From Hyphomicrobiaceae bacterium (GTDB lineage Bacteria > Pseudomonadota > Alphaproteobacteria > Rhizobiales > Ancalomicrobiaceae): 64,000 bases of DNA. Below the pieces are notes generated by a model, which searched no databases, had not been told where the DNA came from, and worked only from the letters and a program-made list of their open reading frames with translations. Below, one piece after another: positions 16,640 through 25,552 of this stretch. Each line of letters begins with the position of its first letter. Position 1 is the first letter of the stretch. The position numbers were made by a program, and so were the translations under genes. The stretch is taken from contig JAEULV010000026.1 in assembly GCA_016793065.1 (NCBI GenBank), positions 1 to 64,000 on the forward strand. Direction: 5' to 3'.

Positions 16640-18421
16640 TCAGTCGCGGGCTTCCTCGCCGCGGACGAACTGGATTTCATGGAGGCGGGCATAGAGGCCG
16701 CCGCGCGCCAGCAGTTCGGCGTGGGTGCCCTGCTCGGCGACCCGGCCGTTGTCGATGACGACGATCTTGTCGGCCCGCTGGATCGTCGACAGCCGGTGGG
16801 CAATGACGATGGTGGTGCGGCTCTGGGCGAGTTCGGCGAGTCCCTGCTGGATGGCCGCCTCGGCCTCGGTATCGAGCGCCGAGGTCGGTTCGTCGAGCAG
16901 CAGGATCGGAGCGTCGCGCAGGAAGGCGCGGGCGATGGCGATGCGCTGGCGCTGACCGCCGGACAGCTTGCCGCCGAGTTCGCCGACCCGGGTGGCGTAG
17001 CCCTCCGGCAGGCGCTGGATGAACTCGTCGGCATGGGCGGCGATCGCGGCGCGGACGATGTCGCTGTCGGCGACGCCGTTGCGCCCGGCGGCGATGTTGT
17101 CGCGGATGGTGCCGTCGAACAGGAACGCCTCCTGGCCGACATAGGACATGGCAGCCCGCAGCGACTCGAGGGTGACATCGCGGGTGTCGACGCCGCCGAC
17201 GGTGATCGAGCCGGAAGCCGGGTCCCAGAAACGCAGCAGCAAGCTGATCAGAGTAGTCTTGCCGCTGCCGGACAGGCCGACCAGCGCGGTGGTCTTGCCG
17301 CCCTCGGCGGTCAGCGTCATGCCGTCGATGATGGTCTGGTCGGGCCGATAGCCGAAGCGGATCGCCTCGAAACGGATCGTCGGATCGGCCGGATTGAGAA
17401 TGGCGGCGCCGGGGCGCTCCTGCAGCGTCTCCTCGGCGTCGAGGAATTCATACATCTGCCTGACGCCGACGAGGCCGTTTTCCAGCGCGACGCGGGTCTT
17501 TGCCAGCCGCTTGGCCGGCTCGTAGGCCAGGAGCAGCGCGGTGATGAACGAGAAGAACTCGCCCGGCGGTTCGCCCTGGGAGATGACGCGCCAGCCGCCA
17601 ATCAGGATCACCACGCCGATGGCGATGCCGCCGAGCGTCTCCATAACCGGAGCGGTGCGGGCCTGCAGCGAGGTGTATTTGTTGGAGTTGCGCTCGGCCT
17701 GGGCGATGGTGGCATCGACGCGCAAGGTCAGCCGCTCCTCCATGCCGAAGGCCTTCACCACCTTGAAACCCTGGGCGATCTCGCGCACATGGCTCGCCAT
17801 CTCGCTGAGCAGGGTATATTGCTGGCCGGCGATGTTCTTGGTGCGCCGGACGATGCGGCGGATGAACAGGACCGAGACCGGCATCACCGTCAGCATGACG
17901 ATCGACATCCACGGGTCCTGCAACACCATGACGGTGACGAGACCGATCAGCGACAGGATATCGCGGCCGACAGTGGTGATCAGCGTTTCCAGCACGCCGC
18001 GCGCCGAAACGGCATTGTACCCCAGGATGGTCGAGAACTCGTTCGACGAACGGCCCTGCAGGAAGGCAAGATCCTGCCGCAACAGCTTGGTGATCAGATC
18101 GCGCTGCACCAGCGCGATGATGCGGTTGCCGACGCGGGCGAGCACCACGGCACTGCCATAGGCGGCGACGCCCTTGATGAAATAGATGCCGATGACGGCA
18201 GCGGCGATGCCGTAGAGCGCGTTGATGTCGCGATCGATGAACACCCGGTTGATGACGTCGCGCATCAGCCAGGCGGAGGCCGCGGTGGTGGCGGCGACGA
18301 CCGCCATGAACGCGAAGGCAAGCAGATAGCGCGGAACGAACGGCTTGCCGCGCTCGACGAACAGCCGGCGGATCAGCGGCCAGGCCTCGTCAGGGTTTGG
18401 TGCTCCAGCCACTCGTGCCAT
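16640..18421 (-). CDS. ABC exporter, fused permease and ATPase (MsbA-like)
   Basis: The 593-residue half-transporter has six transmembrane helices in the first 330 residues and an ATPase domain after that. Walker A is GLSGSGKTT, the Q-loop is YVGQEAFLFDGTIRDNI, the signature is LSGGQRQR, Walker B is ILLLDEPTSALD, and the H-loop is IVIAHRLSTI. This is the MsbA/LipA-exporter-like group and likely moves a lipid or lipid-linked compound across the inner membrane as a homodimer. No substrate hint comes from the neighbours. An arginine-rich short region and the divergent malyl-CoA lyase gene follow upstream. Confidence 0.92.
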   Translation of the reverse strand: MARVAGAPNPDEAWPLIRRLFVERGKPFVPRYLLAFAFMAVVAATTAASAWLMRDVINRVFIDRDINALYGIAAAVIGIYFIKGVAAYGSAVVLARVGNRIIALVQRDLITKLLRQDLAFLQGRSSNEFSTILGYNAVSARGVLETLITTVGRDILSLIGLVTVMVLQDPWMSIVMLTVMPVSVLFIRRIVRRTKNIAGQQYTLLSEMASHVREIAQGFKVVKAFGMEERLTLRVDATIAQAERNSNKYTSLQARTAPVMETLGGIAIGVVILIGGWRVISQGEPPGEFFSFITALLLAYEPAKRLAKTRVALENGLVGVRQMYEFLDAEETLQERPGAAILNPADPTIRFEAIRFGYRPDQTIIDGMTLTAEGGKTTALVGLSGSGKTTLISLLLRFWDPASGSITVGGVDTRDVTLESLRAAMSYVGQEAFLFDGTIRDNIAAGRNGVADSDIVRAAIAAHADEFIQRLPEGYATRVGELGGKLSGGQRQRIAIARAFLRDAPILLLDEPTSALDTEAEAAIQQGLAELAQSRTTIVIAHRLSTIQRADKIVVIDNGRVAEQGTHAELLARGGLYARLHEIQFVRGEEARD

Positions 18422-18656
18422 GTCGCCTTGCGCTCATGCTCCGGCACCACGGCGCGCCGGCTCTCGACGGCTCCTGTCTTGTCGGATGCGGCGTCGAAAT
18501 CAAGCGAATTCGTGCGCCGGGCGCGGTTGCGGCGCCCGAGGATGCCACTGCGACGATTGATCCCTTTGTCCAAGGTTCACACCAAAACCCTTGTATCGAC
18601 CGCCATACGCGTTAAAACGGCGCCAAACGTTCATTTCCGGATCGTGAGGCCTCATC

Positions 18657-19697
18657 ATGAAAACTCCGCGTGCATTCTACAAGGCTCTGGCCATCGGGGC
18701 TCCGGAGCCGTTCAAGGAGCCGCCGCTGAAGCTGGAGCGGATGATCCATTTCGTGCCGCCGCATAATGAGAAGATGCGGGCCAAGGTGCCGGATATCGCC
18801 AGGCAGGTCGACGTGGTGCTCGGCAATCTCGAGGACGCGATTCCCGCCGACCAGAAGCTCAATGCCCGCCGCGGCTTCATCGAGATGGCCAAGGCGACCG
18901 ATTTCGGCTCAACCGGGCTGTGGACCCGCATCAACTGCCTGAACTCGCCGTGGGTGCTCGACGACGTCATCGAGATCGTGTCGGAAGTCGGCAACAAGCT
19001 CGATGTGATCATGCTGCCGAAGGTCGAGGGACCCTGGGATATTCATTATCTCGATCAGCTGCTTGCCCAACTCGAGGCCCGTCACGGCGTAACGCGGCCG
19101 ATCCAGATCCACGCGATCCTGGAGACCGCCGAGGGCGTGAAGAATGTTGACGCAATCGCGCTGGCCAGCCCGCGCATGCACGGCATGTCGCTCGGCCCGG
19201 CGGATCTGGCGGCGTCGCGCGGCATGAAGACCACCCGCGTCGGCGGCGGACATCCCGACTATGCCGTGCTCGAGGACGCCAAGGGCGACGCGGCCCGGGC
19301 GCGCTATCAGCAGGATCTGTGGCACTACACCGTCGCCAAGATGGTCGATGCCTGCCTGTCGGCCGGGATCAAGCCGTTCTACGGTCCGTTCGGCGACTTC
19401 TCCGATCTGGCAGCGTGCGAGGCGCAGTTCCGCAACGCCTTCCTGATGGGCTGCCTCGGCGCCTGGTCGCTGCATCCGACGCAGATCGAAATCGCCAAGC
19501 GGGTGTTCTCGCCCGATCCGGGCGAGGTCGCCTTTGCCCGCAAGATCCTCGACGCCATGCCGGACGGCACCGGCGCGGTGATGATCGACGGCAAGATGCA
19601 GGACGACGCCACCTGGAAGCAGGCCAAGGTCATCGTCGATCTTGCCCGCCTGGTTGCCTCGAAGGACCCGGACCTGTCGGCGCGCTACGGCTTCTGA
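18657..19697 (+). CDS. mcl1: L-malyl-CoA/beta-methylmalyl-CoA lyase
   Basis: The enzyme cleaves beta-methylmalyl-CoA to glyoxylate and propionyl-CoA, and condenses or cleaves malyl-CoA, in the ethylmalonyl-CoA pathway for acetate assimilation. The 346-residue protein belongs to the HpcH/CitE aldolase family. Typical blocks are [16 protein letters not shown] (acidic metal ligand), [34 protein letters not shown] and [19 protein letters not shown], and the length fits Mcl1 rather than the shorter citrate-lyase proteins. It is a single gene, divergent from the ABC exporter. Confidence 0.93.
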   Translation: MKTPRAFYKALAIGAPEPFKEPPLKLERMIHFVPPHNEKMRAKVPDIARQVDVVLGNLEDAIPADQKLNARRGFIEMAKATDFGSTGLWTRINCLNSPWVLDDVIEIVSEVGNKLDVIMLPKVEGPWDIHYLDQLLAQLEARHGVTRPIQIHAILETAEGVKNVDAIALASPRMHGMSLGPADLAASRGMKTTRVGGGHPDYAVLEDAKGDAARARYQQDLWHYTVAKMVDACLSAGIKPFYGPFGDFSDLAACEAQFRNAFLMGCLGAWSLHPTQIEIAKRVFSPDPGEVAFARKILDAMPDGTGAVMIDGKMQDDATWKQAKVIVDLARLVASKDPDLSARYGF

Positions 19698-19936
19698 CCG
19701 GCGACAGGGCGAATCGGCGCCGATCTGTGACAGTTTTGCATCGCAAGGCGCACGGATCGGCGCGAATACCGACCTTCGGCGATTCCGCCCCTTGATTCCG
19801 GTTGAAACCGGTGTTCCGTATTATACAACGTGGTGAATTCGGCGATTGCGCCCGGAAATCGGAGCCGAACAGCGGGTCCGGAGCGGGATGGCAGCAGACA
19901 GTCGATTGCGGCAAGTGCGGTTGGGTTCGAAGCGGC

Positions 19937-20269
19937 ATGGATAAAGAACGGCAAGCCAGGTATCGGATCGGACAGGTCGTGCGTCACCGGATGTATCCGT
20001 TCCGTGGCATCATTTTCGACGTCGATCCGACCTTCAACCACACCGAGGAATGGTGGGAAGCGATCCCCGAGGATCAGCGCCCGCGCAAGGATCAGCCGTT
20101 CTACCACCTGTTCGCCGAGAATGCCGAAACCGAATACGTCGCCTATGTCTCCGAGCAGAACCTGCTGCCGGACGAAAGCGGCGAGCCGCTGCGCCACTCG
20201 CAGATCGACGAGACCTTCGAGGAAGACGACGACGGCGCGCTGCGTTCGCGCGACCAGATCCTGCACTGA
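19937..20269 (+). CDS. hspQ: Heat shock protein HspQ
   Basis: This is a 110-residue cytoplasmic protein of the YccV/HspQ family, described as a hemimethylated-DNA-binding and protease-stimulating heat-shock protein. The core RIGQVVRHRMYPFRGIIFDV, the NTEEWW-like block (HTEEWWEAIPE) and QPFYHLFAEN are diagnostic. The ATG at 19937 is chosen because the conserved fold starts ten residues later; an upstream in-frame ATG at 19802 would add unrelated cysteine-containing sequence. Confidence 0.92.
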   Translation: MDKERQARYRIGQVVRHRMYPFRGIIFDVDPTFNHTEEWWEAIPEDQRPRKDQPFYHLFAENAETEYVAYVSEQNLLPDESGEPLRHSQIDETFEEDDDGALRSRDQILH

Positions 20270-20495
20270 ACGCCTGTAACTGATCAAAGAACGCAGGGTC
20301 GTGGCCGAGCCCCCCTGCGCCCGGCGACGAATCTCCCGACCCTGAAAGCTGCCAGGCCGGCGCGAACGGGCTACCGTGCTTGCGCTTGTCGGCGCGCGCG
20401 AGCCGTAGAGGGCGTCGGTCGCGGCACTTGCCGTTTCGGGATGTTTGCGCTGCACAATCGAATTCTTCCCGGATTTTTCCATCCCGACTTTTTGC

Positions 20496-20509
20496 CTGAC
20501 CTAAATCAA
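20496..20509 (+). promoter_or_regulatory. FNR/Dnr-like box upstream of candidate small RNA
   Basis: The sequence CTGAC-CTAA-ATCAA matches eight of ten defined bases of the FNR consensus TTGAT-N4-ATCAA. It lies about 100 bases before a terminator hairpin and 220 bases before the nor box, so it is better placed to drive a short transcript than norC itself. No convincing -10 element was seen at the matching distance. Confidence 0.45.
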
Positions 20510-20544
20510 GTCGATCGCGACCGACGCGTGCTCAACTGCCGCCA

Positions 20545-20661
20545 TCGTGAACATCTCCCCTCCTGACATTTCATAGGTGTTCGCGGTTTCGAGCCATTAT
20601 AACTTTCAAGGACGGCTGGATCACGCTACGCAACACGTGATTTAGCCGTCTTTTCTTTTTT
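20545..20661 (+). ncRNA. Candidate small RNA with anti-Shine-Dalgarno-like loop
   Basis: A plus-strand transcript driven from the box at 20496-20509 would begin near 20545 and end at the terminator at 20611-20661. It would include an unpaired pyrimidine run CTCCCCTCCT at 20555-20564, complementary to strong ribosome-binding sites. Known anaerobic small RNAs such as FnrS share this plan (FNR box, short RNA, Rho-independent end). The exact start is inferred, not seen, and the whole could instead be an untranslated tail of another transcript. Confidence 0.4.
20611..20661 (+). terminator. Intrinsic terminator upstream of norC
   Basis: GACGGCT at 20611-20617 pairs with AGCCGTC at 20644-20650, and the inner ATCACG (20620-20625) pairs with CGTGAT (20636-20641). 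A run of T bases broken by a single C follows. No protein gene ends close to it on this strand: hspQ ends 340 bases earlier. Confidence 0.85.
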
Positions 20662-20715
20662 GACGCAGCTTTTTTGCGGTTTCGAATTCGGCCTGACCTA
20701 CTGTTTCGAATCCGG

Positions 20716-20729
20716 TTGACAGTGGTCAA
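20716..20729 (+). promoter_or_regulatory. Dnr/NnrR-type box of the nor operon
   Basis: TTGAC-AGTG-GTCAA is a perfect inverted repeat of the CRP/FNR-family form, with its centre 72 bases before the norC ATG. It shares both half-sites with the box before nirS, which points to one shared regulator, most likely the Dnr/NnrR-type protein encoded at 26562-27272. Confidence 0.85.
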
Positions 20730-20794
20730 GTGGTCGCGGCGCCGGCGCGGTCATACCTCGTGACAGCCCGAACTTTGCTGAAGGGGGACTGGGC

Positions 20795-21247
20795 ATGAGC
20801 GAAATGCTGACCAAATCGGCTGCCCGCAACATTTTCTACGGCGGATCAGCCTTCTTCTTCGCGGTCTTCATCGGACTGGCCGCGCACAGCCACTATTACG
20901 CGGCGACGGTTTCGACCGACGTCGCCGGACTGACCGAGTCAGTCGAGCGCGGCAAGCGCATCTGGGAAAAACACGCTTGCGTCGACTGCCACTCCATCCT
21001 TGGCGAGGGCGCCTACTTCGCGCCCGAGCTCGGTAACGTCTTCGTCCGCTACGGCGGCGACAAGGACGCCAAGGGCGCGCGCGAGGCGTTGAAGGCCTGG
21101 ATGCAGGCGCAGCCGACCGGCATCGAGGGCCGGCGGCAAATGCCGCAATTCCACCTGAACGACAAGGAGCTCGACGATCTGGTCGACTTCCTCGCCTGGA
21201 CCAACAAGATCAAGACGCAGAACTGGCCGCCGAAGGTTTCCGGCTGA
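20795..21247 (+). CDS. norC: Nitric oxide reductase cytochrome c subunit NorC
   Basis: NorC is the membrane-anchored monohaem subunit that passes electrons to NorB. The 150-residue protein has one N-terminal transmembrane helix (about 18-36), then the haem motif CVDCH within WEKHACVDCHSILGEGAYFAPEL, and a likely axial methionine in GRRQMPQFHL. Length and sequence match the family closely. It is the first gene of norCBQDEF and sits behind a perfect Dnr/NnrR box. Confidence 0.98.
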   Translation: MSEMLTKSAARNIFYGGSAFFFAVFIGLAAHSHYYAATVSTDVAGLTESVERGKRIWEKHACVDCHSILGEGAYFAPELGNVFVRYGGDKDAKGAREALKAWMQAQPTGIEGRRQMPQFHLNDKELDDLVDFLAWTNKIKTQNWPPKVSG

Positions 21248-21289
21248 TCTCGTCATCCGTGTTCAACTTCAAACCGCGAGGGCGGTCCC

Positions 21290-22633
21290 ATGAAGTACGA
21301 ATCCCAATCCATCGCCAAATGGTACTGGTTCGTCGCGATGGCCCTGTTTGCCGTGCAGGTCACGGTCGGGGTTCTGGCGGGCTATGTCTATGTGGCGCCA
21401 AACTTCCTGTCGGAATTGCTGCCGTTCAACATCATCCGCATGCTGCACACCAATGCCTTGATCGTGTGGCTGCTGCTGGGGTTCTTCGGCGCTGCCTACT
21501 ACCTCATCCCGGAGGAATCCGAGCGTGAGATCTATTCGCCCAAGCTCGCCTACCTGCAGCTGGTCATCCTGGTGATCGGTGCCGGCGGCGCGGTGGTCGG
21601 CTACCTGTTCCGCATCCACGAGGGACGCGAGTTCCTGGAACAGCCGCTGTGGGTCAAGCTCGGCATCATCGTCGCGGCGCTGATCTTCCTGTTCAACATC
21701 TCGATGACCGTGCTTGCCGGGCGCAAGACCGCGATCACCAACGTGTTGCTGCTGGGCCTGTGGGGCATCGCCGTCTTCTTCCTGTTCTCGCTCTACAATC
21801 CGGCCAACCTCGTGCTCGACAAGATGTACTGGTGGTGGGTCGTGCATCTGTGGGTGGAAGGCGTGTGGGAACTGGTGATGGCCTCGGTCCTCGCCTTCAT
21901 CCTGCTGAAGCTGACGGGCGTCGATCGCGAAGTGGTGGAAAAGTGGCTCTATGTCATCGTCGCCACGTCGCTGTTCACCGGCGTCCTTGGCACCGGCCAC
22001 CACTATTACTGGATCGGCACACCCGGCTACTGGCAGTGGATCGGTTCGATCTTCTCGTCTCTGGAGGTCATCCCGTTCTTCGCCATGGTGGTGTTCTCGT
22101 TCATGATGGTGTGGAAGGGCAAGCGCGATCATCCGAACAAGGCCGCCTTGCTGTGGTCGCTCGGCTGCGCAGTGCTCGCCTTCTTCGGCGCCGGCGTCTG
22201 GGGCTTCATGCACACCCTGCACCCGGTCAACTACTATACCCACGGCACCCAGGTGACGGCGGCGCACGGCCACCTCGCGTTCTTCGGCGCCTATGTCGCG
22301 CTGAACCTCGCGATCATGACCTATGCCTTCCCGCACCTGCTGAAGCGCTCGCCCTATAATCAGGTCCTGAACATGGCCTCGTTCTGGGTGATGACGTCGG
22401 CGATGGCGTTCATGACCTTCACCCTGACCTTCGCCGGCGCGGTGCAGACCCACCTGCAGCGGGTTCTCGGCATGAACTTCATGGAAGTGCAGGACCAGCT
22501 GGCGCTGTTCTACTGGATGCGTCTCGGCTCGGGCATCGTCGTCGTCCTCGGCGCGCTGATGTGGCTCTACGCCATGCTCGGCCCGAAGGCCGCCTCGACC
22601 GAGCTTGCCGGTCAGGCCGCCCCGGCGGAATGA
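21290..22633 (+). CDS. norB: Nitric oxide reductase catalytic subunit NorB
   Basis: NorB is the haem-copper-oxidase-like subunit that reduces two NO to N2O at a haem b3/non-haem iron centre in the inner membrane. The 447-residue protein has twelve hydrophobic helices. Metal ligand histidines are seen in MLHTNALIVW, VVHLWVEGVWEL, GTGHHYYWIG and AAHGHLAFFGAYVALN, and the glutamate in VEGVWEL is one of the catalytic acidic residues of cNOR. It follows norC by 42 bases. An inverted repeat with a T run comes 31 bases after its stop. Confidence 0.98.
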   Translation: MKYESQSIAKWYWFVAMALFAVQVTVGVLAGYVYVAPNFLSELLPFNIIRMLHTNALIVWLLLGFFGAAYYLIPEESEREIYSPKLAYLQLVILVIGAGGAVVGYLFRIHEGREFLEQPLWVKLGIIVAALIFLFNISMTVLAGRKTAITNVLLLGLWGIAVFFLFSLYNPANLVLDKMYWWWVVHLWVEGVWELVMASVLAFILLKLTGVDREVVEKWLYVIVATSLFTGVLGTGHHYYWIGTPGYWQWIGSIFSSLEVIPFFAMVVFSFMMVWKGKRDHPNKAALLWSLGCAVLAFFGAGVWGFMHTLHPVNYYTHGTQVTAAHGHLAFFGAYVALNLAIMTYAFPHLLKRSPYNQVLNMASFWVMTSAMAFMTFTLTFAGAVQTHLQRVLGMNFMEVQDQLALFYWMRLGSGIVVVLGALMWLYAMLGPKAASTELAGQAAPAE

Positions 22634-22664
22634 TCCCGACCATTCCCGCATCGACCCGAACACC

Positions 22665-22690
22665 GGAGCGGCCCCAGGGCCGCTCCTTTT
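22665..22690 (+). terminator. Terminator-like hairpin between norB and norQ
   Basis: GGAGCGGCCC at 22665-22674 pairs perfectly with GGGCCGCTCC at 22677-22686, and TTTT follows. The hairpin lies inside the nor operon, so it probably acts as a partial terminator or a 3' stabiliser that favours norCB mRNA over norQDEF. Confidence 0.8.
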
Positions 22691-22832
22691 CGTTTGCGGC
22701 GGGCGCTGCCCCGGTCGCGGCAAGCGCCGCAGGAGCGCCGGCAACGCGCCGTGGGGGTGACAACCGTCAAGGCGACGCCGGCCGGCGACGGCCAACGTGG
22801 GCCCAGATCCCGAACCCTGAAGAGGTCCAGCG

Positions 22833-23642
22833 ATGAACGCCCTCCCCGCCCCCCGCCCGACATCCGAAGCCGTGCCGTTCTACCGGCCGATCGGCGGCGA
22901 ATGCGCGGTTTTCGAGGCGGCCTTCCGGCAGAAGCTGCCATTGCTGGTCAAGGGGCCGACCGGCTGCGGCAAGACCCGCTTCATCGCCCATATGGCGGCG
23001 CGGCTCGGCCTGCCGATGGAAACCGTCTCCTGCCACGACGACCTGACGGCGTCCGACCTGACCGGCCGCTATCTGTTGAAGGGCGGCGAGACGGTGTGGA
23101 CCGACGGGCCGCTGACGCGGGCGGTGCGGCGCGGCGGCATCTGCTATCTCGACGAGGTGGTGGAGGCGCGCAAGGACGTCACCGTGGTCCTGCATCCGCT
23201 GACCGACGATCGCCGCATCCTGCCGCTCGACCGCACCGGCGAGACGCTGGCCGCGCCGGACGATTTCATGCTGGTCGTCTCCTACAACCCCGGCTACCAG
23301 AACATCCTGAAGAGCCTGAAGCCGTCGACGCGGCAGCGCTTCGTCGCCATCGAGTTCGACTTCCCGCCGCCGGCGGTCGAGGCCGAGGTGCTGGTGGTGG
23401 AAACCGGCATCAAGCGCGATCTCGCCAACCAGCTGGTGGCGCTCGCCGGGCGGATCCGGCTGCTGAAGGGCCGCGATCTCGAGGAGGGCGTCTCCACCCG
23501 GCTGTTGGTCTATTGCGGCGCGCTGATCGGCGCCGGCATGAAGATCGAGGACGCCGTGCATGTGGCGATCATCGAGCCGATGACCGACGACGCCGAGATC
23601 AAGCGGGCGCTCGCCGATCTGGTGGTGGCGGTGTTCGGCTGA
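22833..23642 (+). CDS. norQ: NorQ AAA+ ATPase (CbbQ/NirQ family)
   Basis: NorQ is a MoxR-type AAA+ ATPase that, with NorD, inserts the non-haem iron into NorB. The 269-residue protein has Walker A GPTGCGKT at about 47-54, Walker B ICYLDEV, a sensor-1 block VVSYNPGYQNILKSLKPSTRQRF, and the CbbQ_C domain after that. It lies 200 bases after norB and 14 bases before norD. Confidence 0.96.
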   Translation: MNALPAPRPTSEAVPFYRPIGGECAVFEAAFRQKLPLLVKGPTGCGKTRFIAHMAARLGLPMETVSCHDDLTASDLTGRYLLKGGETVWTDGPLTRAVRRGGICYLDEVVEARKDVTVVLHPLTDDRRILPLDRTGETLAAPDDFMLVVSYNPGYQNILKSLKPSTRQRFVAIEFDFPPPAVEAEVLVVETGIKRDLANQLVALAGRIRLLKGRDLEEGVSTRLLVYCGALIGAGMKIEDAVHVAIIEPMTDDAEIKRALADLVVAVFG

Positions 23643-23656
23643 CGGGGGACGCGGAC

Positions 23657-25552
23657 GTGGCGATCTGGCACTTCTGGGAACCGGAGGAAACCGTCGGCTC
23701 GGCCTGGCATGGCGCGGTCAGGCGTTTCGATGCCGAGCCGGTGCATGAGGAGGCCGCCGTCAGCTTCGAGCAGATGCGCCCCAGCATCGGCGTCATTTTC
23801 CGCGCCGCCGGCGGCGCGCAGGGCGCCGAGATCGTTGCCACCGCCGCGCGGGTCTCGCATCACCGCCTGTCGTTCTGGCGGCGGCTCGGGCATGACGTCG
23901 ATCATGTCACCGAGGCGTCCTATGACGGGGTGCGGCTGGCGCTGCCGGCGCGGATCGCGCTGTTTCCCACCACCGCGCTCAATCGCGACGCCTATCTGTG
24001 GCTGGCGGCGATCGCCGCGCATATCGTCATCCCGGAGCGCCTGCCGCGCAATCCGCTGGCGCGCGACCTTGCCCGCCTGCGGCTGCTGGCCGAGGCGGAA
24101 TGGCGGGCCCTGCAGGCGTTGCCGGGGCTTGCCGGCCGGCGCGAGCGGCTGGGCGAGGCGCTGCTTGCCTTGCGCCGGGTGCCGAAGCTGCCGGCGGACG
24201 AGGCCGGAATCGAGGCGCGGCTGCGCGAATTGCTGAAAGGCCTGCCGCCGCAATCGACCGCCGAGGCGGTGCCGCAGGCGCGCGACGATTACCAGCCGTT
24301 CCGCCCGGTCGTGTTCTGGCCGCGCATCGAGGTGCCGCTCGCATCGGTCGCCGGCGCCGACGATGGCGACGAGCCGCAGGCCGGCACCGGCGCGGCCGAG
24401 GGTTCCGACAAGGCGATCCGTGCCGAGCGCCGTCCGGGCGAGCAGGCCGACCGCAAGGATCCGATGATCCTCAACCGCTTCGAATCGATTCTGTCGTGGG
24501 CGGAGTTCCTCAACATCAACCGCCGCGTCGAGGACGAGGACGAGGGCACGGCGAAGAAGGCCGCCGAGGATCTCGACAACATCACGCTGGCGAAGAATTC
24601 CAAGGCGGCGGCGACCAAGCTGAAGTTCCATCTCGACCTGTCGCCGAAGGATGTCGACACCGCCCGGCTGATCGGCGAAACGACGTTGCCGGAATGGGAC
24701 TGGAAGCGTGGCGCCTATCTGCCCGACCATGTCCGGGTCTTCGAATCGCTGGCCGACAGCGCCGATGCCGGCGTGTTCGAGCGGCCGCGGGCGCGCCGGC
24801 GCATCGCCGCCGTCAAGCGGCAGTTCGAGGCGCTTCGGCCGCGCCGGCGGGTGGTGCGGCGGCAAACCGACGGCTTCGACCTCGATCTCGACGAGGTGGT
24901 GCGTTCGGCCGCCGACCTGAAGGCCTGCGGACACGGCTCCGACCGGCTCTACGCCGCGATCCGCGACGACGAGCGCGATCTGGCGGTGTCGGTGCTGGTC
25001 GACGTGTCGCGCTCGACCGAGAGTGCCGTCGGCGGGCGGCAGGTGATCGAGATCGCCCGCGAGGCGCTGGTGGCGTTGACCGAAGGGCTCGATGCCTGCG
25101 GCGACGCGGTTTCGGTGCATGCGTTTTCGTCGCTGCGGCGCGAGCGGGTGATGATCGACGTGGTCAAGGACTTCGCCGAGCCGATCGGCGCCACGGTGCG
25201 CGGCCGGATCGCCGGGCTGACGCCGAAGCACTATACCCGGCTCGGCGCCGCCATCCGCCACGTTTCGCGCCATCTCGAACAGCGCGCCGCGTCGCGCCGG
25301 CTGCTGGTGGTGCTGACCGACGGCAAGCCCAACGATCTCGACCACTATGAGGGACGGCACGGCTCGGAGGATACGCGGCGGGCGGTGACCGAGGCGCGGC
25401 GCAAGGGGCAGGCGGTGTTTGCCATCACCGTCGACGCCAAGGCGCGGGATTACCTGCCGCATCTGTTCGGACGCAACGGCTATGCCGTCGTCGCCGATCC
25501 CGATCGGCTGGTCGAGGCGCTGCCCGAGATCTACCGGCACGTTGTCGCATGA
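23657..25552 (+). CDS. norD: NorD, von Willebrand factor A-domain protein for NorB activation
   Basis: NorD is the partner of NorQ in maturing nitric oxide reductase. The 631-residue protein ends in a VWA domain (about 455-631) with the MIDAS motif DVSRST, and the threonine and aspartate of VVLTDGKPND complete the metal site. The N-terminal 250 residues carry the NorD-specific region rich in leucine and arginine, followed by a charged linker. The GTG at 23657 is chosen because it lies just past norQ and precedes the conserved part; the frame is open further upstream only by overlap with norQ. Confidence 0.95.
   Translation: MAIWHFWEPEETVGSAWHGAVRRFDAEPVHEEAAVSFEQMRPSIGVIFRAAGGAQGAEIVATAARVSHHRLSFWRRLGHDVDHVTEASYDGVRLALPARIALFPTTALNRDAYLWLAAIAAHIVIPERLPRNPLARDLARLRLLAEAEWRALQALPGLAGRRERLGEALLALRRVPKLPADEAGIEARLRELLKGLPPQSTAEAVPQARDDYQPFRPVVFWPRIEVPLASVAGADDGDEPQAGTGAAEGSDKAIRAERRPGEQADRKDPMILNRFESILSWAEFLNINRRVEDEDEGTAKKAAEDLDNITLAKNSKAAATKLKFHLDLSPKDVDTARLIGETTLPEWDWKRGAYLPDHVRVFESLADSADAGVFERPRARRRIAAVKRQFEALRPRRRVVRRQTDGFDLDLDEVVRSAADLKACGHGSDRLYAAIRDDERDLAVSVLVDVSRSTESAVGGRQVIEIAREALVALTEGLDACGDAVSVHAFSSLRRERVMIDVVKDFAEPIGATVRGRIAGLTPKHYTRLGAAIRHVSRHLEQRAASRRLLVVLTDGKPNDLDHYEGRHGSEDTRRAVTEARRKGQAVFAITVDAKARDYLPHLFGRNGYAVVADPDRLVEALPEIYRHVVA

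Larger units (their letters stand above)
20270..20794 (+). other. Intergenic control region upstream of norC
   Basis: This 525-base stretch holds no protein gene. It contains an FNR-like half-degenerate box at 20496-20509, a possible small RNA ending in a terminator at 20611-20661, and a perfect TTGAC-N4-GTCAA box at 20716-20729. These are listed separately. Confidence 0.8.

Noticed and set aside
22694-23656. Upstream in-frame extension of norD through norQ
   Set aside because: The stretch is the shadow of the NorQ gene in another frame; the NorD family begins at about the GTG at 23657.
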